DNA of 64,000 bases from Buchananella hordeovulneris (GTDB taxonomy: Bacteria; Actinomycetota; Actinomycetes; Actinomycetales; Actinomycetaceae), in NCBI RefSeq assembly GCF_001907235.1, contig NZ_MQVS01000006.1:1-64000 (forward strand). Direction: 5' to 3'. The position numbers and the translations under genes are program-made. The first letter of the stretch is position 1, and the number at the start of each line of letters is the position of its first letter. Under the pieces are notes generated by a model, which was given only the letters and a program-made list of their open reading frames with translations, had not been told where the DNA came from and ran no database searches. This document shows, piece by piece, positions 17,272 to 24,999 of this stretch.

Positions 17272-18357
17272 TTAGGGCACGGGCGCGAAATGATCCCACC
17301 CGGCACTAGCCAGCTGCGGCCCGGGGGCACGGACCTGCCCGCGTGGGCCATCGACCACCCGCCCAATCGGGACGAACGGAGCGGGCAAAGCTACCCCCGG
17401 TGGGAAGCAGGCCAAAAGCCCGTGGTCCTCTCCCCCGGTCAGCAGCCAGCGCCGCACCGTTTCTTCCCCGTGCCCGAGCCAGGCCGCGCTGGCCTGCAAC
17501 GTCGCAGTCACCGCGGGCAGCCACGTCGTGGCCTCGGTTAAGGCGACCGCGACACCGGAGGCCCGGGCCAGGCGACCGGCGTCCCGCAGGAGCCCATCAG
17601 AAACATCCAGCATGGCGGTGGCACCGGCGCGAGCGGCCGCCGGGCCCGCGCTTAGGGGCGGCTGCGGGGCGCGAAAAATCTCCAGGCACGCCGCGACGGC
17701 GGTGGGCAGTTCGTCGCTGCGCGACAGGTGTGGTGCTGCCTGGCGCTGCCCGGCCCCGGTCTGCCCGGCATCCGCTGTGGGCCGTGCCCGCAGGTGGCGC
17801 GCCACCTCGTAGCCGGCGGCCGACATGCCCACCGTGCCTGCCAACGCCACCACGTCCCCCGGTTGGGCGCCCGCGCGGGTCACGGCCGCCCGCCCCGCCA
17901 ACTGCCCGAAAGCGGTAATGGACACGGCGACTTGGCTGCCGCCGGTCAGATCTCCCCCAACCACGCCCGCTCCGGCCGTGGCCGCTGCCTGCCCCAGCCC
18001 GTAGGCCAGCTCCACCACCCACTGGGCGGGCAATTGCCCGGGCAAGGCCAAGGCACACACGAGGGCTGTCGGCGTCGCCCCCATGGCGGCCACATCGGCC
18101 AGGTTTTGGGCTGCCGCCCGCCGCCCGATGTCGCAAGGGTTAGAGACGTCGAGCCAAAAATGACGGCCTTCCACCAGGAGATCACAGGTCACCACCACGT
18201 TGCCGCCCGGGGTGCCCACCACCGCGCAGTCATCACCGGGGCCCAACTGCGTGTGTGCCCCACGGGGCAGCAGCGGCGTAAAGGCAGCGATCAGCTCCCC
18301 TTCGTCCACCTGCTCGACCCGGACCTGCGGGGCGAAGACCTCAGGCGCGGGCCGCAT
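17272..18357 (-). CDS. thiL: Thiamine-monophosphate kinase
   Basis: ThiL phosphorylates thiamine monophosphate to the active cofactor thiamine diphosphate. The 361-residue product shows the family's ATP and magnesium motifs: GPGDDCAVV near residue 40, DLLVEGRHFWLD, then NLADVAAMGATP and GGDLTGGSQVAVSITAFG, with a late LDVSDGLLRDAGRLA. The ATG chosen overlaps the upstream methyltransferase gene by 17 bp and gives a normal N-terminus; a farther upstream start would overlap more. It is the last gene of the infC-rplT-led minus-strand run. Confidence 0.93.
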   Translation of the reverse strand: MRPAPEVFAPQVRVEQVDEGELIAAFTPLLPRGAHTQLGPGDDCAVVGTPGGNVVVTCDLLVEGRHFWLDVSNPCDIGRRAAAQNLADVAAMGATPTALVCALALPGQLPAQWVVELAYGLGQAAATAGAGVVGGDLTGGSQVAVSITAFGQLAGRAAVTRAGAQPGDVVALAGTVGMSAAGYEVARHLRARPTADAGQTGAGQRQAAPHLSRSDELPTAVAACLEIFRAPQPPLSAGPAAARAGATAMLDVSDGLLRDAGRLARASGVAVALTEATTWLPAVTATLQASAAWLGHGEETVRRWLLTGGEDHGLLACFPPGVALPAPFVPIGRVVDGPRGQVRAPGPQLASAGWDHFAPVP

Positions 18358-19165
18358 GCTGGGCGTGCGCGGTAGCGTGCAGGACGATGGCGGCCGCCGC
18401 CGCCACATTCAACGACTCGGCAGCGCCGTGCAGCGTGATCCGCACGGTGTCGTCGCAAATGGCTTTTTCGGCCTGCCCCAGGCCGTGGGCCTCGTTGCCC
18501 AGCACCCAGGCGGTTGGTGCCGCCAACAGCTCGCCGCTGTCCTCTAAAACCAGGGAGCCGTAGCCGTCGGCCCCCAGTATCTGCAGGCCGGCCTGGCGCA
18601 GTGCAGCAGCGATATTCGGCAGCTCTAGGCCGGTGAGAACCGGGAGGTGAAACAGGGAACCGGCCGTGGCGCGCACCACCTTCGGGCTGGTCACGTCGAC
18701 GCTGCCAACCGCCACCAGCACGGCGTCGGCCCCGCAAGCGTCGGCAGCCCGGATGATGGTGCCGACGTTGCCCGGATCGGAGGCGGCGGGCAACACCACC
18801 ACCAGGCGGGCCCCAGCCACCACGTCGGCAATGTCGGCCTGCCGCCCGGCGATGGCCGCCAGTTGACTGACCGCCAGTACCCCCTGGCAGTCAGGGGACA
18901 TGGCGCGCGCCACCTGCGGCGAAACCAAGTGCACAAACCGCACCCGCTCGGCGGCCAGCTCAGCCACGTCGGGGTATCGCTGGCGGGCTGCGTCCGTTAG
19001 ATACACATCGCGCACCGTGGGGGCGCGATGCATCAGCAGCTCCCGCACGGCCTGCGGCCCCTCCACCAGCAGCTGGTTGTGCTTCAGTCGTGCCGAACGC
19101 CCGGACAATGCCGCCACCCTATTCACGCGCTCAGAGCGCGGATTGGCGAGCATGTCCGGGCGCAT
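18341..19165 (-). CDS. SpoU/TrmH-family RNA 2'-O-methyltransferase
   Basis: The 274-residue protein is a SPOUT methyltransferase. It shows motif 1 NVGTIIRAADACGAD, motif 2 VLGNEAHGL and motif 3 SLNVAAAAAIVLHA, plus an N-terminal substrate-binding segment of the L30e type. Members next to rplT are usually annotated as 23S rRNA 2'-O-ribose methyltransferases; the exact nucleotide cannot be told. Eight bases separate it from rplT. A second ATG four codons in is possible. Confidence 0.92.
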   Translation of the reverse strand: MRPDMLANPRSERVNRVAALSGRSARLKHNQLLVEGPQAVRELLMHRAPTVRDVYLTDAARQRYPDVAELAAERVRFVHLVSPQVARAMSPDCQGVLAVSQLAAIAGRQADIADVVAGARLVVVLPAASDPGNVGTIIRAADACGADAVLVAVGSVDVTSPKVVRATAGSLFHLPVLTGLELPNIAAALRQAGLQILGADGYGSLVLEDSGELLAAPTAWVLGNEAHGLGQAEKAICDDTVRITLHGAAESLNVAAAAAIVLHATAHAQHAARA

Positions 19166-19173
19166 CGGGGAAA

Positions 19174-19554
19174 TCAGGCCGCCGGGGCGTTTACGTCCGT
19201 CGGCAGGGCCTGGCGAGCGACCTCCACCAGGGCAGCGAACGCCGCCTGGTCGTGCACGGCCAGCTCGGCCAGCATCTTCCGGTTGATCTCCACACCGGCC
19301 AGGTTCAGGCCCTGGATGAAACGGTTGTAGGTCAGGCCGTTGGCGCGCACCGCCGCGTTAATGCGCTGGATCCACAGCCGCCGGAAGTCACCCTTACGGT
19401 CCTTGCGGTGGTCGAATGCGTAGACCAGCGAGTGCGTCACCTGCTCTTTGGCCTTGCGGTACAGGCGCGAACGCTGCCCGCGGTAGCCCGAGGCGCGCTC
19501 GAGAATAGTGCGACGCTTCTTCTTGGCGTTAACAGAACGCTTCACACGTGCCAT
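19174..19554 (-). CDS. rplT: 50S ribosomal protein L20
   Basis: L20 is a primary 23S rRNA-binding assembly protein. The 126 residues begin [15 protein letters not shown] and contain the conserved [19 protein letters not shown] and [17 protein letters not shown] segments. It follows rpmI by 24 bp in the standard infC-rpmI-rplT order. Confidence 0.98.
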   Translation of the reverse strand: MARVKRSVNAKKKRRTILERASGYRGQRSRLYRKAKEQVTHSLVYAFDHRKDRKGDFRRLWIQRINAAVRANGLTYNRFIQGLNLAGVEINRKMLAELAVHDQAAFAALVEVARQALPTDVNAPAA

Positions 19555-19578
19555 GAAAGTTTCTCCCTTACTTCCGTA

Positions 19579-19773
19579 TCACTTGCCGAGCAGGCGCTTG
19601 ACGGCCTTGACATCGGACGGGGCCACACCCTGGTCCATGGACAGGCGGCGCGTACGACGCGACGACTTGTGCTCCAACAGGTGGCGCTTGCCGGCCTGTT
19701 CGCGCATCAGCTTGCCGCTCCCGGTAACGCGGAAACGCTTCTTGGCACCGGAGTGCGTCTTCATCTTGGGCAT
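19579..19773 (-). CDS. rpmI: 50S ribosomal protein L35
   Basis: The 64-residue protein starts [21 protein letters not shown], the canonical L35 start, so the ATG is placed there rather than at an upstream in-frame codon. It lies between infC and rplT. Confidence 0.98.
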   Translation of the reverse strand: MPKMKTHSGAKKRFRVTGSGKLMREQAGKRHLLEHKSSRRTRRLSMDQGVAPSDVKAVKRLLGK

Positions 19774-19822
19774 CTTGTGATCCTTTACTTGCGGTTGCCT
19801 GGCTGCGCCGGGCAAGTTTGAG

Positions 19823-20425
19823 CTAGGCGGTTTCTTCGGCGCTGGCTTGCGCGGCGGATTCCCGCTCAGCTTGCTCCCTTTCGCGCTTGCGGCGCTGTTC
19901 GGAGCGGGCGGAGGTCTTCTTCTTCAGAGGGGCAATAACCATGGTCATATTGCGCCCGTCCTGCCGGGGCATTGACTCGACCGTGCCGAGTTCGGCGACG
20001 TCGTCAGCTAGCCGCTGCAACAACCGCACCCCGGCTTCGGGCCGGGACTGCTCGCGGCCCCGGAACATGATCATCACCTTGACCTTGTCGCCCCCGGACA
20101 GGAAGCGCTCGACATGGCCCCGCTTGGTGGCGTAGTCGTGGTCATCAATCTTCAAACGGAAACGGATTTCCTTCAGCACGGTGTTGGCCTGGTTGCGGCG
20201 CGCGTCGCGCTGCTTCATTGCCGACTCGTACTTGAACTTTCCGTAGTCCATGAGCTTGCATACCGGCGGCTTGGCATCCGGCGCAACCTCAACGAGGTCG
20301 AGGTCGGCTTCGTGCGCTAGGCGCAGCGCGTCCTCGACCCGGACAACGCCCACCTGCTCACCGGATGGTCCCACCAGACGGACCTCGGGGACACGGATCC
20401 GGTCGTTGATGCGGGGCTCGTTAAT
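19823..20425 (-). CDS. infC: Translation initiation factor IF-3 (AUU start)
   Basis: IF-3 keeps ribosomal subunits apart and proofreads the start codon. The start is placed at ATT 20425-20423: a perfect AAGGAG lies six bases upstream and the product then reads [17 protein letters not shown], matching the true N-terminus of actinobacterial IF-3. The alternative in-frame GTG at 20458 has no ribosome binding site and adds eleven unconserved residues. AUU/AUC starts on infC are known to allow IF-3 to repress its own translation. The C-terminal 30 residues form a Lys/Arg/Glu-rich tail. Length is 200 residues. Confidence 0.93.
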   Translation of the reverse strand: MNEPRINDRIRVPEVRLVGPSGEQVGVVRVEDALRLAHEADLDLVEVAPDAKPPVCKLMDYGKFKYESAMKQRDARRNQANTVLKEIRFRLKIDDHDYATKRGHVERFLSGGDKVKVMIMFRGREQSRPEAGVRLLQRLADDVAELGTVESMPRQDGRNMTMVIAPLKKKTSARSEQRRKREREQAERESAAQASAEETA

Positions 20426-20615
20426 GAGGTGCTCCTTCGATAGTCGCTTCGCCGCCACCCCGAAAGCAAAAGCCTCCGGTGCGAACGCGCACGGAGGCTC
20501 ACGCCGCCACAGCCAGTGGCGGACCTAGACCCGGCTCCTGTTGGGCGCATGCCGCGGTTGGAACCCAGGTGGGAGTGACTCCGCTTACGTACCACGGGCA
20601 GGTGCCCGCGATCGG
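20426..20615 (-). promoter_or_regulatory. infC leader region with tandem hairpins and attenuator-like terminator
   Basis: Between the SseB-like gene and infC lies a 190-base leader. Read on the minus strand it holds a perfect 7-bp stem (20522-20504, CCGCCAC arms), then a terminator hairpin (20499-20471), then the infC ribosome binding site. Only about 45 bases separate the terminator from the start codon, too few for a full promoter, so infC transcription should begin upstream and pass the hairpin. Confidence 0.5.
20471..20499 (-). terminator. Intrinsic terminator/attenuator upstream of infC
   Basis: On the minus strand AGCCTCCG-TGCG pairs with CGCA-(C)-CGGAGGCT around a four-base loop, 12 base pairs with one bulge. 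TTTTGCTTT follows directly. It can end SseB/his transcripts or act as an infC attenuator. Confidence 0.7.
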
Positions 20616-21392
20616 TCAAGGGGTAATGCTACCAGTCTTCTGGCCCGGCGGGGCTGTGACTCCCAGCACGGGCTGCAGCTCTATGGCGTCGCAGGCAAGA
20701 CGCAAATCGGCCAGCTGTTGGCCGAGCCGGGAGACAGCCGCCTGATGCTTGGCGCGCGGGGCGGCCGGGTCAAGAACCACCCGCACCTGCAATTGGCCCT
20801 CCGCCCCACCCGCCAGTTGCAGGTCCTGGAGCGGCGGCCTGCACAGCTGGGCGACGGCGGCGTGCACGGCTTCGTCCCGCCACGGCGCCTGCCACTGGCC
20901 GCCGGTAGCCAGCGCGACGACGGCGGGGCGGGAGACAACGGCGGGGCGCGGACCGGCCACATCTAGCAGCAGCACCCCGTCGACGTGGGCCAGAGCAGCC
21001 AAGGCGGCCCGTTCGGCCTCCACGGGCACGGGCCGGGCGGTCGGGTCCCACGCGTGCAAGGCAGCGACGCTACTGAAGACCGGCAGGGCGCGTTTGCCTG
21101 CGGCGGTGCGTACCTCGCGCAGCGCTGCTTGGGCGCACGGGTCGGCCTGCGCGGCGGGCGCGTGCGGCGCCACACCCCCATCGCTTAGGCGGCCGGGATG
21201 GGGATGGGGGGTGACTGGCACGAGGAGGCGCGCCCCGCGCAGGGCGACATACACGGCCTCGGCCCGCCGCGCATCGGGTGCGGGCAGTTCCAGGGCGGCA
21301 GCCAACGCCGCGGGAGCGGTGCCGTCGTCGGCTGCGAAACGGCCGGAAAGCCGCTGGGCGAAGCGGGCGCGTTGCTCGGGGGTCAGGCTCAC
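20616..21392 (-). CDS. SseB-like protein
   Basis: The 258-residue protein resembles the SseB N-terminal domain family: [17 protein letters not shown] near residue 45, then [19 protein letters not shown] and [11 protein letters not shown]. The role is unknown. In many actinobacteria such a gene lies between hisA/priA and infC, as here. It starts inside the hisA stop (ATGA), so it belongs to the his transcript. Confidence 0.8.
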   Translation of the reverse strand: MSLTPEQRARFAQRLSGRFAADDGTAPAALAAALELPAPDARRAEAVYVALRGARLLVPVTPHPHPGRLSDGGVAPHAPAAQADPCAQAALREVRTAAGKRALPVFSSVAALHAWDPTARPVPVEAERAALAALAHVDGVLLLDVAGPRPAVVSRPAVVALATGGQWQAPWRDEAVHAAVAQLCRPPLQDLQLAGGAEGQLQVRVVLDPAAPRAKHQAAVSRLGQQLADLRLACDAIELQPVLGVTAPPGQKTGSITP

Positions 21393-22114
21393 CAGCCCGC
21401 CGCCTGCAGGGCCGCGGGCAGGGTGAAGGCGCCGGCGTACAGCGCCTTGCCCATGATGGCGCCCTCTACTCCCTCCGGCACCAGGCTGGCTACTGCCGCG
21501 ATATCAGCCAAGCTGGAGATGCCGCCGCTGGCCACCACCGGCGCGTCGGTGCGGGCGCACACCTGCCGCAGCAGCTCCAGGTTCGGTCCCTGCAGGGTGC
21601 CGTCCTTGGTGACATCGGTGACCACATAGCGGGCGCACCCGGCCTCATTGAGGCGGTCGAGGGTGGCAAAGAGGTCACCGCCTGCGCGGGTCCAGCCGCG
21701 GGCCGCCAGGGTGGTGCCCCGTACGTCCAGGCCCACCGCGATCTTTTCCCCGTAGGTCGCGATAACTTCGGCGGTCCACTCGGGCTGTTCCAAGGCCGCG
21801 GTCCCCAGGTTGACGCGGGTGGCGCCACTGGCCAGCGCTCGCGCCAGTGACGCATCGTCACGGATGCCTCCCGACAGCTCGACGTCGATCGGGGTGGCGG
21901 CCACGATATCGCGCAACAGCTCGGCGTTCGATCCGCGCCCGAAGGCCGCATCCAAGTCCACCAGATGGATCCAGCGGGCCCCGGCCTCCACGAAGGCGGC
22001 GACCGCTGCCGCCGCGTCCCCGTAGGCAGTTTCGCTGCCCGCCTCGCCCTGTACCAGGCGGACGGCCTGCCCGCCTACCACGTCTACGGCAGGCAACAGC
22101 TCCAGGCGTGCCAT
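21389..22114 (-). CDS. hisA: HisA/PriA-type phosphoribosyl isomerase
   Basis: HisA isomerises ProFAR in histidine synthesis; in many actinobacteria the enzyme (PriA) also serves as TrpF in tryptophan synthesis. The 241-residue TIM barrel has the N-terminal [15 protein letters not shown] with Asp11 and the C-terminal [14 protein letters not shown] with the second catalytic Asp. An Arg in the loop RGWTRAGG, typical of PriA, supports dual use but does not prove it. It lies 36 bp behind hisH. Confidence 0.93.
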   Translation of the reverse strand: MARLELLPAVDVVGGQAVRLVQGEAGSETAYGDAAAAVAAFVEAGARWIHLVDLDAAFGRGSNAELLRDIVAATPIDVELSGGIRDDASLARALASGATRVNLGTAALEQPEWTAEVIATYGEKIAVGLDVRGTTLAARGWTRAGGDLFATLDRLNEAGCARYVVTDVTKDGTLQGPNLELLRQVCARTDAPVVASGGISSLADIAAVASLVPEGVEGAIMGKALYAGAFTLPAALQAAGW

Positions 22115-22150
22115 GTCTTCTCCTTACTTGTTCAGTAGCGGCAACTGGTA

Positions 22151-22792
22151 TTACAGGGTCTGGAGCCAGTTGCGCAGCAGCTGGGCCCCCGCCGGGCCAG
22201 ACTTTTCGGGGTGGAACTGGGTGGCTGCCAGCGGCCCGTTCTCGACTGCGGCCACGAAATCGCGACCATGAGTGGCCCAGGTCGTCAGCGGCAGCCGGGT
22301 GGGGCCGTGCGGGTCGAGGTCGGCGGCGGGATCACGGTGAGCGGCGTAGGAGTGCACGAAATAGAACATCTCGTTTTCGACCCCGGAAAACAGTGCACTG
22401 CCCGGGGCGCTGCGCACCGGCGACCATCCCATGTGGGGGACGACGTCGGCCTGCAGTCGGTCTACTAGTCCGTCCCACTGCCCCAGTCCGGGCGTCGGTG
22501 CACCCTGCGCCTTCTCGGTGGAGGCGGCAAACATGACTTGCAGGCCGACACAGATGCCGAGCACGCCCCGCCCGCCGGCTAGGCGGCGTTCAATGAGCCG
22601 GGGCGCATCGACGGCCTGCAGGCCGGCCATCACCGCCCCGAATGCCCCCACCCCGGGGACCACGAGCCCGGCAGCGTTCTCCACGGCCCGCGGCTCGGCA
22701 GTCAGTTCCACCTGCGCCCCGGCTCGTTCCAGCGCTCGGCACACCGAACGCACGTTGCCCGCTCCGTAAGACAAGACGACCACTTTTTGCAC
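22151..22792 (-). CDS. hisH: Imidazole glycerol phosphate synthase, glutaminase subunit
   Basis: HisH supplies ammonia from glutamine to HisF. The 213-residue class I amidotransferase carries the nucleophile Cys in GVLGICVGLQVMF, and the His-Glu pair in TQFHPEKSG. The product starts MQKVVVLSYGAGNVRSV from a GTG with a weak AAGGTGG-like site. HisF is not in the window. This is the first gene of the downstream half of the split his locus. Confidence 0.94.
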   Translation of the reverse strand: MQKVVVLSYGAGNVRSVCRALERAGAQVELTAEPRAVENAAGLVVPGVGAFGAVMAGLQAVDAPRLIERRLAGGRGVLGICVGLQVMFAASTEKAQGAPTPGLGQWDGLVDRLQADVVPHMGWSPVRSAPGSALFSGVENEMFYFVHSYAAHRDPAADLDPHGPTRLPLTTWATHGRDFVAAVENGPLAATQFHPEKSGPAGAQLLRNWLQTL

Positions 22793-22969
22793 CCTGCCAC
22801 CTTAGCGGGGCCGAGGCAGCGGGCCCATTTCCTGTCCAGCCCCCGACCAGGGGAGACAAACCGGTTCGCGATTAATGAACGATTGGCTTTTTTGGGGCGA
22901 GCGCCCCAACCCGTGGGGCGGGCAAGGCCTCTAGGCTTAGAGGCGGTAACTTTCCACGAACGGAGCGAT
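22793..22969. promoter_or_regulatory. Divergent region between hisH and the DUF2510 gene with two palindromes
   Basis: TTGGGGCG and CGCCCCAA flank AG at 22893-22910, and GCCTCTA and TAGAGGC flank GGCT at 22927-22944, both perfect. Neither is followed by a T-run. The second sits 25 bases before the DUF2510 start codon, so it could be an operator for that gene. Confidence 0.4.
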
Positions 22970-24127
22970 ATGAAGATTCGTCCACTCGCCTTGGGGGCGT
23001 GCCTTGCCCTCTTGTTGGCATTTGTTTTCGAGCTCATCGGCTTGTCCAATGGGTTCAGTTTCTGGCTCTTCCTGCACACATTTGTCGTGACCATTGCGCC
23101 CATCGCGTTAATCGGGATCGCTCTGCTTCGCGACGGTAACTGGATGCGCGCGGGCCTGTGGGCCGCAGCGATCGGCGGCTTGGCGGAGTTTTCCTTCCTG
23201 CTGAGCATCACTTCCAGTTTCTTCGGTGGGGCCCCGGTCACGCTCACGCTGGCCTGGATCGTGCTGTTGATTGCCGCGGCGCTAGCCATCGCAGAGCTGG
23301 CACTGTTGAAGTACTTCAACATCACCCCCTCGCCCATCATCATGGGTAATGGCAAGCAGGCCGAGCTCACCGCCTTGAACAACGCGCTCGCGCAGGGTGC
23401 TTCCCAGGTGGGCGGGCTCGCCCAGCAGGGTGTTGGCCAGGCTCAGCAGATGTTCGGGCAGCAGGCGCAGGCCCAAGCAGCTTGGCAGCAGGGCGCTGGT
23501 GTCCCGGGCCAGTACGGCCAGCCCGGCCAGTACGGGCAGCCGGGTCAGCCGGGTCAGCCCGGCCAGCCGGGTCAGCCCGGCCAGTATGGGCAGCCGGGTC
23601 AGTACGGACACGGCGCTGCCCCTCAGCCCCAGTTTGGGCAGCAGCCCGCGCAGTCGGCACAGCCCGCGCAGCCTGCTGCCTCCGGGGGTGGTCTGGCGGG
23701 GGCGGTCTCGCGTGGCTTTGGTGGCTTCGGGGCGCTGAAGGACGCGGCGTCCGGCATGGTCGACTCAGTGAAGGAAGCGGTCGGTGCCGACGAGGCCGAG
23801 GTGTCCTTGGAGCCCAATATGGTGTACGACGATGTCACCGCGAAGCTGGCTGAGGGCGAGAGCCTGAGCGACCAGTTGGGCGAGTTGAAGGACGCTGTTA
23901 GCGACGCCAAGGAGCATGTCTCGGATCTGCAGCAGGCCGCCAGCGAAGTTAAGGGCCAGGCGCAGGAGCAGTCGGCCCAGCAGGCGCAGGAGCAGTCGGC
24001 CCAGGCCCAGCAGGGCTCGCCCACGGGCATTGCGGCCGGTTGGTACGCCGACCCGCAGAACCCCGCCATGGTGCGGTATTGGGACGGCAACGCCTGGACG
24101 AGCCACGTCCAACCCCGCCCCAACTGA
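22970..24127 (+). CDS. Membrane protein with Gly-Gln-Pro repeats and C-terminal DUF2510 domain
   Basis: The 385-residue protein has four N-terminal membrane helices (about 1-125), a Gln-rich segment, a low-complexity GQPGQ/YGQPGQ run (about 185-215), a predicted helical, acidic region (about 255-345) with repeated QAQEQSAQ, and a C-terminal DUF2510 domain reading GWYADPQNPAMVRYWDG. DUF2510 occurs widely on actinobacterial membrane proteins, with unknown function. The ATG is chosen for GGAG just upstream and the clean helix start. It is the only plus-strand gene between hisH and hisC. Confidence 0.82.
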   Translation: MKIRPLALGACLALLLAFVFELIGLSNGFSFWLFLHTFVVTIAPIALIGIALLRDGNWMRAGLWAAAIGGLAEFSFLLSITSSFFGGAPVTLTLAWIVLLIAAALAIAELALLKYFNITPSPIIMGNGKQAELTALNNALAQGASQVGGLAQQGVGQAQQMFGQQAQAQAAWQQGAGVPGQYGQPGQYGQPGQPGQPGQPGQPGQYGQPGQYGHGAAPQPQFGQQPAQSAQPAQPAASGGGLAGAVSRGFGGFGALKDAASGMVDSVKEAVGADEAEVSLEPNMVYDDVTAKLAEGESLSDQLGELKDAVSDAKEHVSDLQQAASEVKGQAQEQSAQQAQEQSAQAQQGSPTGIAAGWYADPQNPAMVRYWDGNAWTSHVQPRPN

Positions 24128-24132
24128 CCTAG

Positions 24133-24327
24133 GTGGGTAACTTTGGGGGTCGCAGGTTTCCTGCGGCCCCCAAAGTTGTCGGCGCACCCACCCGGTGCGC
24201 CCCAAAAGACACCGGGGTCGCAGGTTTCCTGCGGCCCCCAAAGTTGTCGGCGCACCCACCCGGTGCGCCCCAAAAGACACCGGGGTCGCAGGTTTCCTGC
24301 GGCCCCCAAAGTTGTCGGCGCACCCAC
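24133..24327. repeat. 68-bp tandem repeat, nearly three copies, with internal palindromes
   Basis: The segment GGGTCGCAGGTTTCCTGCGG recurs at an exact period of 68 bp (T at 24150, 24218 and 24286), with almost no divergence between copies. Each unit includes a GGGTCGCAGG/CCTGCGGCCC hairpin, and the first two also a GGCGCACC/GGTGCGCC hairpin. The third copy is cut at its right end by a G-run. It lies between convergent genes. Confidence 0.9.
24139..24177. terminator. Bidirectional terminator in the first 68-bp unit
   Basis: Arms AACTTTGGGGGTCGCAGG and CCTGCGGCCCCCAAAGTT form an 18-bp stem with one G-T pair and a TTT loop, twelve bases after the DUF2510 stop. A/T ends on both sides suit termination of both convergent genes. 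Confidence 0.75.
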
Positions 24328-24351
24328 CGGGTGGGGGGGGCGGGGATGTTG

Positions 24352-24999
24352 TTAGCCGAGTCCGTGGCGGTGGGCCCAGATGACGGCTTGCACGCGGTCT
24401 CTGGCTCCGATCTTGGGCAGCAGGCGCGTGAGGTGGGATTTCACGGTGCTGATCTCTAGCACTAGTTCGGCGGCGATTTCGGCGTTGGACATGCCGCGGG
24501 CTAGTAGCGTGATGATGTCTTGTTCGCGTGGGGTGAGGTGGTGGGCTGGCTCTGTGGGGAGCTGGGCGGGCTGGCGGCGGGCGAATTCGGCGATTACTCG
24601 TTTGGTGACGGCTTGGTCTACCAGGCCGAAGCCAGCAGCGAGGCGGCGCACGGCGGTTACTAGTTCTTCGGGTTCGCAGTCTTTGAGGATGAAGCCGTCG
24701 GCTCCGGCTTCGAGGGCACCGAAGACGTCGGCGTCGAGGTCGAAGGTGGTCACCACGAGCACGGCTGGTTTTTCGTTTTGGCGCTCGGCGACGAGGCGGC
24801 GGGTGGCCTCCAGGCCGTCACCGGCGGGCATCCGCAGGTCCATGCACACCACATCGGGGTTGGTGCGGCGCACGATCTGCAGGGCCTGGTGACCACCCGA
24901 GGCCTCCCCGACCACCTGGATGTCCGGCTCCGACTCCAGCAGCACTTTGAACCCGGCGCGCACGACGGCTTGGTCGTCCACCAGCACCACCTGGATCAT
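24352..24999 (-). CDS. NarL-family response regulator
   Basis: The 215-residue protein has a receiver domain with Asp54 in VVCMDLRMPAGDG, switch residue Thr in LVVTTFD, Lys in FILKDCEP, and a LuxR-type HTH reading MSNAEIAAELVLEISTVKS. The ATG overlaps the kinase stop (ATGA). The product belongs to the common actinobacterial DesR/LiaR-like group. Partner kinase and serine hydrolase lie directly upstream. Codons here are visibly richer in A/T than those of nearby his genes. Confidence 0.92.
   Translation of the reverse strand: MIQVVLVDDQAVVRAGFKVLLESEPDIQVVGEASGGHQALQIVRRTNPDVVCMDLRMPAGDGLEATRRLVAERQNEKPAVLVVTTFDLDADVFGALEAGADGFILKDCEPEELVTAVRRLAAGFGLVDQAVTKRVIAEFARRQPAQLPTEPAHHLTPREQDIITLLARGMSNAEIAAELVLEISTVKSHLTRLLPKIGARDRVQAVIWAHRHGLG

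Noticed and set aside
20426-20458. GTG start of infC at 20458
   Set aside because: No Shine-Dalgarno, adjacent to the terminator T-run, and the added residues are not conserved, whereas ATT 20425 has a perfect site.
22893-22910. Intrinsic terminator between hisH and the DUF2510 gene
   Set aside because: The T-run precedes the hairpin on the plus strand and is an A-run after it on the minus strand, so it has the wrong polarity on both.
24143-24355. Small open frames across the 68-bp repeats on both strands
   Set aside because: They arise because 68-bp units shift frame without stops; no start signals and no recognisable protein.
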